A stretch of DNA of 64,000 bases. It comes from Pseudooceanicola endophyticus. Lineage in GTDB: Bacteria; Pseudomonadota; Alphaproteobacteria; Rhodobacterales; Rhodobacteraceae. The notes under the pieces were generated by a model that did no database searches, was not told the origin of the DNA, and saw only the letters and a program-made list of their open reading frames with translations. Below are positions 33,234 to 40,783 of the stretch, in pieces; within the stretch, counting starts at the first letter, position 1; the number at the start of each line of letters is the position of its first letter. Position numbers and translations under genes: made by a program. Where the stretch lies: positions 1 through 64,000 of the forward strand of contig NZ_JAHIAB010000001.1 of assembly GCF_018760365.1 (NCBI RefSeq), written 5' to 3'.

Positions 33234-34154
33234 TCAGCGGGTGAACAGCGTGCGGCGCAGGACCGGCGGCAGGACGGGGGCCAGAACGGCAGCGGCCAGG
33301 GTGGCGCAGCCGCGATGGGCGGGCAGAAGGAAGCTGCGCGGTGCCTGGCGCAGGCCCCGCACCGCAAGCTTCAGCGCGGTGGCATCGCCCCGCCCCACCC
33401 GCAGCGCGCGCCGGGCAAGGTAGCGCAGGTGCACCGCCTCGGCGCCGGCATCGGGGCTGAAGCCGTAGCGCGCGGCGCTTGCCAGCGCCTGTGCCCGGCC
33501 CCGCGCCATCGCCTCGAGATCCGCCGATAGACCCAACGGAGAGGCACGGTACCAGACCAGCACCGCGTTCAGCGGGCGCAGGCTGGCGCCCTCTCCGACC
33601 AGGCGGATCAGCCAGTCGAGGTCCTCGTTATGGACCATCGCGGGGTCCAGCCCGCCGCTGGCCAGGAAGACCGGGCGGCGCAGGGCGATGTTGGACATGG
33701 TGCAGACCGGGTTTTCCCCCAGCAGCATCGCAATGGTGAGCGGCCCCTCGGGCAGCGTCGAGATCGAGCGCGCATCGGCGGGTTCCTCGCGGAAGAAGGC
33801 GACCCGCCCGAAGGCCCCGGCGCAGTCCGGATCCGCGAAGGCCGTCCGAAGATGCGCCAGCTTGTCAGAGCTCCAGAGGTCATCGGCATCGCAGAAGGCC
33901 AGGATCTCACCCTCCGCGAGGAACGCGCCGAGGTTGCGCGCCGCCGAGGGGCCCTTGCCGATGTTGCGGATCACCCGCAGGCGCGGATCGCGGGCGGCGG
34001 CGGCCTCCAGCAGGGCGCGGGTGCCGTCGGTGGATCCGTCATCGATGCACAGCGCCTCCCAGTCGGGGCAACTCTGGGCCTGAAGGCTTTCCAGCGTCCG
34101 CCCCAGCGTCGCCTCGGCCTGGAAACAGGGGATGATGATCGAGAAACGCGGCAT
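33234..34154 (-). CDS. Glycosyltransferase family 2 (B)
   Basis: A 306-residue GT-A enzyme from ATG 34154 (MPRFSIIIPCFQAEATL), with AAAGGA upstream. It carries CIDDGSTDGTR and FCDADDLWSSDKLAHL like its neighbour, and an acceptor-side NEDLDWLIRLV that corresponds to the catalytic base region (ED). The tail shares AVHLRYLARRALRV with GT2 A. It starts two bases after the flippase stop. It probably transfers a different sugar of the same repeat unit. Confidence 0.88.
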   Translation of the reverse strand: MPRFSIIIPCFQAEATLGRTLESLQAQSCPDWEALCIDDGSTDGTRALLEAAAARDPRLRVIRNIGKGPSAARNLGAFLAEGEILAFCDADDLWSSDKLAHLRTAFADPDCAGAFGRVAFFREEPADARSISTLPEGPLTIAMLLGENPVCTMSNIALRRPVFLASGGLDPAMVHNEDLDWLIRLVGEGASLRPLNAVLVWYRASPLGLSADLEAMARGRAQALASAARYGFSPDAGAEAVHLRYLARRALRVGRGDATALKLAVRGLRQAPRSFLLPAHRGCATLAAAVLAPVLPPVLRRTLFTR

Positions 34155-34156
34155 GG

Positions 34157-35398
34157 TCAGGTCCTTTGAGCGCGCGGGCCGAAGCCGGCGATGAGAGCAG
34201 GAAGCGAGGCCGCGCCCATGCCGATCACGGCGGTGGCGAGGTATCCCCAGGCAAGGGCGGTCAGGCCGAAGGGGGCCATGACGGCGGTGTTGATCAGCAG
34301 TGCCAGCGTCAGCAGGGCGGTGGCGCGCAGCTCGTCCGTGGTGCGTTCCTCGGCGCGCAGCCATCCGGCGGCGCTGGACCACAGGCACATCGGGATCGCG
34401 GCCAGGCACAGGATGCCCACCACCGGCGCGATGCCCTGCCAGCCGGGGCCGAACATCAGCGGCACGTACCAGGGCGCCAGCAGCGACTGGAGGATCACCA
34501 GCGGCGCGATCCCCGCAAGGCTGAGCAGGATGCCCTGGCGCAGCGCGTCCAGGCGGTTCTCGGCGCGGGCCAGATGCGGGAAGATCACCACCGACATCGC
34601 GACCGAGAAGGACTGCGCCAGCCCCAGCCCGGCATTGAAGGCCAGGAAGTAGAGGCCCAGCACCTCGGGGCCCATCAGCGCGCCGACCAGCAGCTTGTCG
34701 GCCTGAAGACGCAGCGCCTTGACCAGCTCGATCGCCAGCACCCGGGCACCGAAGCCGGTGAAATGGCGCAGCGGCACCCGTCCGGCGGCGGGATCGGGGC
34801 GCCAGGGCCGCAGCCGGCGCATGCAGATCAGCCAGACCGGCGCGCTGAGCAGACGCGGCAGCACCAGCGCCAGGGCACTGGGCCAGACCAGCGCCAGCGC
34901 CGCCGAGGCGAGGTTGGCGCAGACCACCTGCCCCCCGGCGATGGCAGCCGTGCGGTGCATCCTGCCCTCGCGCATTGCCAGGGCCGCCTGCACCAGACCT
35001 GCGGGCATGAACAGGTATTCCAGCGCCAGCAGCGCCACCAGCGCGCCGATCACCGGGCTGTCCTGCATCAGCGCCAGCGCCGCCCCCAGCGCCATCTGAA
35101 GGGCGCAGAGGCCGCCGCACCACAGGGTGAAGATCCGGCGGGCACTGGCACAGGTCGCCTCCAGCCGCGCGGCGGGGGCGGCGATGATGCGCTGGTTGAC
35201 GCCGTTCTCGGTCAGCGCCTTCAGGATGTCCGACACCGCCAGCGCCGCCGCCGCCAGGCCGATGGCCCCCGCCTCCATGGTGCGGGCCACGGTGATCACC
35301 ACCAGCAGCCGCGAGGCCTTGGACGCCATCTCGGAGGCGCCGTAGGACAGCAGGCTGCGGGCGAAGGGCACGCGGGCGATGGGGGTTATCAGGCGCAT
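34157..35398 (-). CDS. Polysaccharide flippase, Wzx/MATE-like (polysaccharide_synt)
   Basis: A 413-residue membrane protein with about twelve hydrophobic helices and the pattern of the oligosaccharide flippase family (LLSYGASEMASKASRLLVVITVARTM at the N-terminus, GPEVLGLYFLAFNAGLGLAQ in the middle). ATG 35398 is chosen because a longer frame begins in the promoter region with no ribosome-binding site. It would flip the undecaprenyl-linked repeat unit to the periplasm. It is the first gene of the operon flippase-GT2-GT2-GT4 and is divergent from the export lipoprotein gene. Confidence 0.82.
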   Translation of the reverse strand: MRLITPIARVPFARSLLSYGASEMASKASRLLVVITVARTMEAGAIGLAAAALAVSDILKALTENGVNQRIIAAPAARLEATCASARRIFTLWCGGLCALQMALGAALALMQDSPVIGALVALLALEYLFMPAGLVQAALAMREGRMHRTAAIAGGQVVCANLASAALALVWPSALALVLPRLLSAPVWLICMRRLRPWRPDPAAGRVPLRHFTGFGARVLAIELVKALRLQADKLLVGALMGPEVLGLYFLAFNAGLGLAQSFSVAMSVVIFPHLARAENRLDALRQGILLSLAGIAPLVILQSLLAPWYVPLMFGPGWQGIAPVVGILCLAAIPMCLWSSAAGWLRAEERTTDELRATALLTLALLINTAVMAPFGLTALAWGYLATAVIGMGAASLPALIAGFGPRAQRT

Positions 35399-35487
35399 GA
35401 GGGCCAAGGCTCGGGTCTCCGGATCGGGTGAAAGGCAGTGTCCCCGGTACCTTGCGCGATCCGTGACGCAGCGTCGCGGTCGCGGCG

Positions 35488-35597
35488 GGACAGTTGCATA
35501 CTGCCCACGGACAGGGCCCAATCCGTTGGGATACCCCCGCAACACGACCGGAGACGTGGACCTGTCCGGCCTGCTTGTCCTAGACAGGATGGGACAG
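35488..35597. promoter_or_regulatory. Divergent polysaccharide promoter region with GGACAG boxes
   Basis: The 230-bp gap between the flippase and OPX genes carries exact GGACAG at 35488 and 35509 (21 bp apart), inverted at 35562 and direct at 35592, with near-copies at 35575 and 35582. The arms CCTGTC (35561) and GACAGG (35583) form an inverted repeat. No clear -35/-10 pair can be assigned. The boxes probably bind a regulator of both operons. Confidence 0.45.
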
Positions 35598-35628
35598 CTT
35601 CCGCTTCGTCACCCCAGGGAGGACCTGC

Positions 35629-36849
35629 GTGAACCACCCCCGCCTGAAGACTGCCGGACTTGCCGTGGTGCTTGGCCTTGCCGGATGCACCAGCTACCAG
35701 CAACCCGCCAATCTGGGCCCCGTCGCCTCGGGGCAGGATTACCAGGCGCAGTGGCGCACCCCCGATGTCAGCCGCAACCGGGCGGATTTCCTGCGCTCTC
35801 CGGCGCTGAACGCGCAAAGCTGCCACGCCTTTCTGGGCGGTGAACACGGGCCGCTTGGCAAGGGCGCGGGATACGGCGTGCTGGCGCTGCGCAGCGAAAA
35901 GCTGACCCGGGGCGATCTGCTGGACATCCGGGTGGAGGACGACGCCACCTTCAACGGCGCCTACGAAGTGTCGCGCGACGGCACGATCCGCCTGCCCTTC
36001 CTTGATCCGATCCCCGCCCAGGGCCGCAGCATCGACGAGGTCGAGGCCGAGCTGGCCGCCGATCTGGTGAAGGATGAATTCTACGAGACCGCGCCGCGCG
36101 TCTCGGTCCGGGTGATGGACCTCGCGCCCGTCAGCGTCGGTGTCTCGGGGGCGGTGTTCGAACCCCACGAGGTCGGCATCGGGCCTGCGGGCGGCGATCA
36201 GCGCGACGCGACGCGGGCAGCGGCGCTTGGCGCCTCGACCGATGCGCGCAACCTCTCGGCGGCGATCCGGGCGGCGGGCGGCGTGCGCCCGGATGCCGAT
36301 CTTTCCGCGGTCGAGCTGCGCCGGGGCGGCAAGGTCTACCGGATCGACATGCGCGGCGTCTTCGAGGGCAAGCGGGTGGTCGATGTCATGCTGATCTCGG
36401 GCGACGAGGTCTATGTGCCCAGCCGCGAATGCTTCCAGCAGGACCTCATGAAGCCCTCTCCGGTCAGCCCGCCGGGGGTGTCGCTGTTCCTGTCGAACCT
36501 GACCCAGCCCGCCGCCGGAAACGCCATCTCGGCCGTCGGGCAGGAGGTGCGCGAAGTGCCCTGGGGCACCCGTTTCATGCAGGCGGTGGTCGATGCCAAC
36601 TGCGTCGGCGGGCCACGCAGCACCAGTGCCGACCGCTCGGCCCTGCTGATGACCCGCAACCCCGAGACCGGCGTTTCCGTGGTGATCGAGCGCGACATCG
36701 AAGACATGCTGCGCCGCGCCGACCGCGACGATTACGACCCCTACCTGATGCCCGGCGATGCGATCGCCTGCTACGACAGCACCGTCACCAGCGTCGGCGA
36801 AGTCGCCCGGGTGCTGGGGCTGGTGGGCGTGGTCAGCTTCCTGCGCTGA
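35629..36849 (+). CDS. Polysaccharide export outer membrane lipoprotein, Wza-like (OPX)
   Basis: A 406-residue lipoprotein. The start is GTG 35629 after CAGGGAGGA, giving a signal ending in the lipobox LGLAGC (Cys20). The Poly_export domain covers about residues 90-165 (GDLLDIRVEDDATFNGAYEVSRDGTIRLPF), followed by SLBB-like segments (DLSAVELRRGGKVYRIDMRGV and a C-terminal one ending GDAIACYD). It is larger than E. coli Wza core regions suggest and lacks an obvious C-terminal amphipathic pore helix. It would form the outer membrane channel for the polymer. Divergent from the flippase operon and convergent with the polymerase gene. Confidence 0.88.
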   Translation: MNHPRLKTAGLAVVLGLAGCTSYQQPANLGPVASGQDYQAQWRTPDVSRNRADFLRSPALNAQSCHAFLGGEHGPLGKGAGYGVLALRSEKLTRGDLLDIRVEDDATFNGAYEVSRDGTIRLPFLDPIPAQGRSIDEVEAELAADLVKDEFYETAPRVSVRVMDLAPVSVGVSGAVFEPHEVGIGPAGGDQRDATRAAALGASTDARNLSAAIRAAGGVRPDADLSAVELRRGGKVYRIDMRGVFEGKRVVDVMLISGDEVYVPSRECFQQDLMKPSPVSPPGVSLFLSNLTQPAAGNAISAVGQEVREVPWGTRFMQAVVDANCVGGPRSTSADRSALLMTRNPETGVSVVIERDIEDMLRRADRDDYDPYLMPGDAIACYDSTVTSVGEVARVLGLVGVVSFLR

Positions 36850-36878
36850 AACGGGGGGCTGCCCCCCTTCAGCGGCTC

Positions 36879-38189
36879 TCAGGCGGGGGCCGGTTCGCCT
36901 TGCAGCGCCGCCACGCGATCCCGCGCGACCTCGCGCAGGTGGACCCCCAGCAGCAGCAGTGCCGGCCAGAACATGTAGGCCTCGATCTCCAGGTTCTCGC
37001 CGAAGGACAGCAGCACGATGGTCATCAGGATGCCCAGCGGCAGCCGCCCCCGGGGATGGCGCGCGGCATCGAAGACGGTCAGGCCGATATGTGCCACCAG
37101 CGGCACGAACAGCGCGCCGAACCCCACCAGCCCCTTCACGAACAGCAGCCCGTACCAGGTGTGATGGCTGCCGATGGGCATGTATTCGACGATATGGGGC
37201 CCCGGCTGCACCCGGCCATGACCGAACCAGACGGCCTCGGCCTGCCAGCGTTCCTGGGCGATGCGTTGCAGGGTTTCGCGCACCCGGGTGCTGTCGGCGC
37301 GCGCGCCCTTGAAGGCGGCGACCCCGGACCTTGCGCTGGCCACCAGCCAGGTCCCCACCACCGCAAGCGAGGCCGTGACCCCCGACAGCGCCAGCCAGGC
37401 CGAGCTTTTCAGCACCAGCGGCAGCATCCGGGGGCCGCCGGTGCAGGCCACCAGCCCGACCAGCCCCATGCGGGATTTCGACGCGAAGATCATCAGCATT
37501 CCCGCCGCGATCCCGGCGGCGCGCCAGCCCCTGTGGCGTTCTTCCAGTGCAAACAGCACCATCACCACCCCGATCAGCGCCGCAAAGGGCGACCAGGGCA
37601 GGTAGAACTGCCAGCGCGGCGTCCAGCTGGCCGGGTCATAGGTGAAGAAATAGACCGAGAAATATTCCGGCCCCGGCCCCCCGATGGCCTTGAGGGGCGA
37701 GACCAAGATGCGCTCCGGCATTCCCACATGGGGCGCGGCCAGCATCACCGGCGCCAGCACCAGCGTCCAGAAGCCGATGGCGCACTGGCCGCGGATCAGC
37801 ACCTCGCGCCGGATCGGCAGGACGGAACCCGCGGCGATGAACAGCGCCACCAGCGCCCAGCCCTTGGCCCAGCCGATGGAGGACTTGATGGTCTGCTTCA
37901 GCCCGAGGTCCCAGTTCAGATGCCCGGCCCAGAGCGCGATCAGCATCACCGCCATGCCCAGCAGCCAGAGCCAGGCGATCAGCGGCAGCGGTCCGGTGGC
38001 GCGCAGGTCGGGGCGCATCGCCGGACCGAGGTAGAGCGAGAGCATCGCCAGGAACATCAGCGTCCAGCCCATGACCGGCCCCACCACGTAAAGCGCGCCG
38101 ATGCCGTAAAGCACCCAGGTCAGCACCATGGTACGCCAGATCAGCGCCTCGGCGGGGTTCATGCCCGCAGGACGCGCCCGCCCGGTCAT
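36879..38189 (-). CDS. O-antigen ligase/polymerase-like membrane protein (Wzy-like)
   Basis: A 436-residue protein with about ten to twelve hydrophobic helices. The ATG at 38189 overlaps the stop of the chain-length gene; a longer frame from 38243 lies inside that gene. A large periplasmic loop near residues 265-330 contains GVAAFKGARADSTRVRETL and WFGHGRVQPGPHIVEYMPIGSHHTWYGLLF; the last segment (HHTWYG plus preceding Gly-His) resembles the conserved loop of O-antigen ligase/polymerase proteins. In this locus it is the best candidate for Wzy polymerase. No other such gene lies in the window. Confidence 0.72.
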   Translation of the reverse strand: MTGRARPAGMNPAEALIWRTMVLTWVLYGIGALYVVGPVMGWTLMFLAMLSLYLGPAMRPDLRATGPLPLIAWLWLLGMAVMLIALWAGHLNWDLGLKQTIKSSIGWAKGWALVALFIAAGSVLPIRREVLIRGQCAIGFWTLVLAPVMLAAPHVGMPERILVSPLKAIGGPGPEYFSVYFFTYDPASWTPRWQFYLPWSPFAALIGVVMVLFALEERHRGWRAAGIAAGMLMIFASKSRMGLVGLVACTGGPRMLPLVLKSSAWLALSGVTASLAVVGTWLVASARSGVAAFKGARADSTRVRETLQRIAQERWQAEAVWFGHGRVQPGPHIVEYMPIGSHHTWYGLLFVKGLVGFGALFVPLVAHIGLTVFDAARHPRGRLPLGILMTIVLLSFGENLEIEAYMFWPALLLLGVHLREVARDRVAALQGEPAPA

Positions 38190-39652
38190 GCCCGCCCCGC
38201 CGGACGCGCCAGCACCTTGTTGATCAGCGGTCGGCGCAGCCACCCGAGCAGCAGCCCGAACAGCAGCATCATCGTCGCCGCCCCCCCCGCCGCCAGCGCC
38301 AGCTTGCGGTTGGGCGAACTGGGCCGGTCGGGCAGCGAGGGGTCCTCAAGCTCCTGCACCAGCGGGTAGGAGGCGTAGATGTCGGCCTTGGAGGACTGGG
38401 TGCGCGCGATGGCAGAGGCAAAGACGGCCTCGGCCACGGAAAAGTCGCGCTGCATGTCTTCCAGACGCGCGGCCAGCGGCGCCAGCTCGGCCAGGCGGGT
38501 GCTTTCCGAACGCAGCCGTATGGTCATCTTCTCGTGCTCGGAGGCCAGGCCCTGCCGGTCGGCATCGGCGCGCACCAGCTCGGCCAGCAGATCGGCCCGG
38601 GCACCGGGATGGGCCAGGTCCAGCCGCCCGATCCCCGCCTCGTCCAGCCCGGTCAACGCCCCCGCCCGGGCCCGGGCCATCTGGCGCGCCGCTGCAAGCG
38701 CCGCACTGGCCGAGGTCACGTCGGGATGGCGCGCGCCCACGCGCGAACGCGCCTCGGCCAGGCTGGCCGTATGGCGGGCGATCTCGTCCAGCAGGGCGAT
38801 GTAATCGGCATCGGCATACAGCTTCAGCGTCACCGCCGCCTGGTCCGCCGCGATCCCCAGCGTGCGCGACAGTGCCGCCACCGCCTGTTCCTGCTGCGCC
38901 AGATCCGAACTGAGGCCTGCAAGCTCGGCCCGCAGGGTGTCGTTGGCGGCCACCTGCTGTTCGTACTGGCCGAAGGACACCAGCCCGGTCAGCCTTTGCA
39001 GCGCCGCAATCGCCGCCCGGGTCTCGGCGATCGACCCCCGGTAATCCTCGATCGCATCCAGCGCACCGGTTTCGCGCACCTCAAGCTCGTCCCGGCGCAG
39101 CACGTCGACCTCGTGGAAGAAGGCGCGGCGCACCGCCTCGGTGCGCGCCCGCGCCAGCTCCGGGGTGCCGCCGCTCATGCGCACCCGGATCAGGCCGGTC
39201 TGGTCCACCAGCTCGACCTTGGGACGGCCCATCTCGCGCACGGTCTCGTTCAGCGAGCGTGCCGCCTGATCCAGGATCCGGTCGGCGCTGATCAGGCGCT
39301 TGTAGGTCTCGGTCGGGCTGATCGAGGAGGAGGAGAAGGCCGAGTTCGCCGAGGAGGACGCCTGCCCGATATTGGCCAGGTTGACCGAGGCGGCAGCCCC
39401 CGACCCCGGAAGGATCAGCGACATTTCAGAGGTGTAGGACAACGGCGCAGTCTTCAGGTAGCCGGTGATCGGCATCCAGATCCCGGCCCCGCCCAGCCCT
39501 GCCAGCAGCAGGTAGCGCGGCATCCGGAGCAGATCGGTCGGCCGCCCGCCCCCCAGCAGCCGCCAGATCGAGAGCTGGCGCGGCGGGGTGCGCAGCAGCC
39601 CCGGGATCGGGGCGCGCTGGCGGCGGGTCTGGGGGGCGGGCATGTCGGACAT
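38186..39652 (-). CDS. Polysaccharide co-polymerase / chain-length determinant (Wzz-like) without kinase domain
   Basis: A 488-residue protein with one N-terminal membrane helix (MPRYLLLAGLGGAGIWMP) and one C-terminal helix (LALAAGGAATMMLLFGLLLG), bracketing a periplasmic region rich in coiled coil (about 190-400). The start of the periplasmic part has SYTSEMSLILPG, as in PCP proteins. There is no Walker motif, so it lacks the tyrosine-kinase part of Wzc. It controls polymer length with the Wzy-like protein whose gene it overlaps. AAAGGAG precedes the ATG. Confidence 0.82.
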   Translation of the reverse strand: MSDMPAPQTRRQRAPIPGLLRTPPRQLSIWRLLGGGRPTDLLRMPRYLLLAGLGGAGIWMPITGYLKTAPLSYTSEMSLILPGSGAAASVNLANIGQASSSANSAFSSSSISPTETYKRLISADRILDQAARSLNETVREMGRPKVELVDQTGLIRVRMSGGTPELARARTEAVRRAFFHEVDVLRRDELEVRETGALDAIEDYRGSIAETRAAIAALQRLTGLVSFGQYEQQVAANDTLRAELAGLSSDLAQQEQAVAALSRTLGIAADQAAVTLKLYADADYIALLDEIARHTASLAEARSRVGARHPDVTSASAALAAARQMARARAGALTGLDEAGIGRLDLAHPGARADLLAELVRADADRQGLASEHEKMTIRLRSESTRLAELAPLAARLEDMQRDFSVAEAVFASAIARTQSSKADIYASYPLVQELEDPSLPDRPSSPNRKLALAAGGAATMMLLFGLLLGWLRRPLINKVLARPAGRA

Positions 39653-39711
39653 CGGGGGCTCCTTTCCCGATCAGCCTAGCCGCCCGGCCCGGCCCCGGTC
39701 CCGGCCAAGCC

Positions 39712-39771
39712 CGGATAGGCCCGTCGACCATCGGGCGCGGCCCCGTGCCGATCGCATGGCCGCCCTATCCG
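39712..39771. repeat. Inverted CGGATAGG repeat before the chain-length gene
   Basis: CGGATAGG (39712-39719) and CCTATCCG (39764-39771) form an inverted repeat with 44 bases between. Another CCTATCCG lies at 40509. These flank the LuxR-type regulator gene and may be its sites; the 8-mer also occurs elsewhere in the window. Confidence 0.3.
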
Positions 39772-39783
39772 AAGGGATCGCCG

Positions 39784-40404
39784 TTAGCCCAGCCCGGCCT
39801 CGCGCATGATCAGTGCCGCCTGGGTGCGGTTCGCCGCGCCGATCTTGCGATAGAGCGTCTTGACGTAGAGCTTGATCGTCGGCTCCTGCAACTCCAGCGT
39901 ACGGGCGATCTCCTTGTTGGACTTGCCCTCGGTCAGGCCCTGCGCCACCTGGCGTTCGCGCCGCGACAGCTGGCGGGCCAGCGGATGAACCTCTTGCGGC
40001 GCCTCGGGGGCGGTCATGAAGTCGAGCGGCGCATAGACCTCTCCCATCGCCATGAAGCGCACCGCATTGACCAGCCGCCGCGCCGGCAAGGTCTTGGGAA
40101 TGAAACCCGCCGCCCCCAGCGCCAGCGCGGCCTCGGCCACGTCGCGGCGCGCCTCCCCGGAAAACAGCGCCACGCGCGGCGCAGCGGGGCGCGCCAGCAG
40201 GCTCGAAAGCCCGCTCAGCCCCTCCATCTGCGGCATGTTGAAATCCAGCAGCACCAGATCGAAGGGCGGCCCGGCCTCGGCGATCCGCGCCTCGGCGGCG
40301 CCGAAACTGGCAACCGTCGTCACCTCGATATCGGCCTCGGACTGGAACAGCAGGACCAGCGTGTCGCGCAGCAGGTCGTGGTCGTCGGCAATGAGAAGGC
40401 GCAT
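39784..40404 (-). CDS. LuxR/NarL-type response regulator
   Basis: A 206-residue regulator from ATG 40404 (MRLLIADDHDLLRD), with GGAGGAAG upstream. The receiver domain has acidic residues Asp7-Asp8 and the phosphoacceptor Asp54 in LVLLDFNMP, and the Lys in FIPKTLPA. The C-terminal HTH (RRERQVAQGLTEGKSNKEIA, then TIKLYVKTLYRKIGAANRTQ) is a full LuxR-type domain. No histidine kinase gene is near, so it is an orphan in this window. Its position inside the polysaccharide locus, on the same strand as the chain-length gene, suggests it controls polymer production. Confidence 0.9.
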   Translation of the reverse strand: MRLLIADDHDLLRDTLVLLFQSEADIEVTTVASFGAAEARIAEAGPPFDLVLLDFNMPQMEGLSGLSSLLARPAAPRVALFSGEARRDVAEAALALGAAGFIPKTLPARRLVNAVRFMAMGEVYAPLDFMTAPEAPQEVHPLARQLSRRERQVAQGLTEGKSNKEIARTLELQEPTIKLYVKTLYRKIGAANRTQAALIMREAGLG

Positions 40405-40783
40405 GTCGTCTTCCTCCGTCTTCGGGTCCTCTCTCCTCCGCTCCTTCTTAGCCGCCCCACAACCGCAAGGCGCGGGAAAACCGGCCACCGATCCGCCAGA
40501 ACAGCCCGCCTATCCGGACGGAGGGGTGCCCCATCCCCCGGGGCTGATCGGCGGGAACCATTCGGGGAGGCGATCCTCCGGCAGAGGTAAGCCTGCACCG
40601 CGCAAGGCATATTCCAGGCTCCGCCGGGATGGCGCCGGTCCTTCCGCAGGAGCAGTCCCTCCCTCCGGGCGGAGGCCGCACCACCTGTCCGGGCCGCCCG
40701 CCTCTCCGGACGCTTCATTGAGGAAGACGCCCCCGTCCTCAACCCTTGGGAGCAGACAGCTTTGCCCGGGGAGGGGCCTTGAG
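40405..40783. other. 379-bp intergenic region before the fused transferase gene
   Basis: No gene is supported. It holds one CCTATCCG (40509), the inverted repeat TGAGGA/TCCTCA at about 40719-40741, and GACAGCTT at 40755, which also occurs before the OPX gene (35593). It must contain divergent promoters for the LuxR-type regulator and for the transferase gene, but no confident -35/-10 pair can be read. Confidence 0.4.

Noticed and set aside
35399-35545. A 49-codon N-terminal extension of the flippase
   Set aside because: It would begin in the divergent promoter region with no ribosome-binding site, and its sequence is basic and unlike family members.
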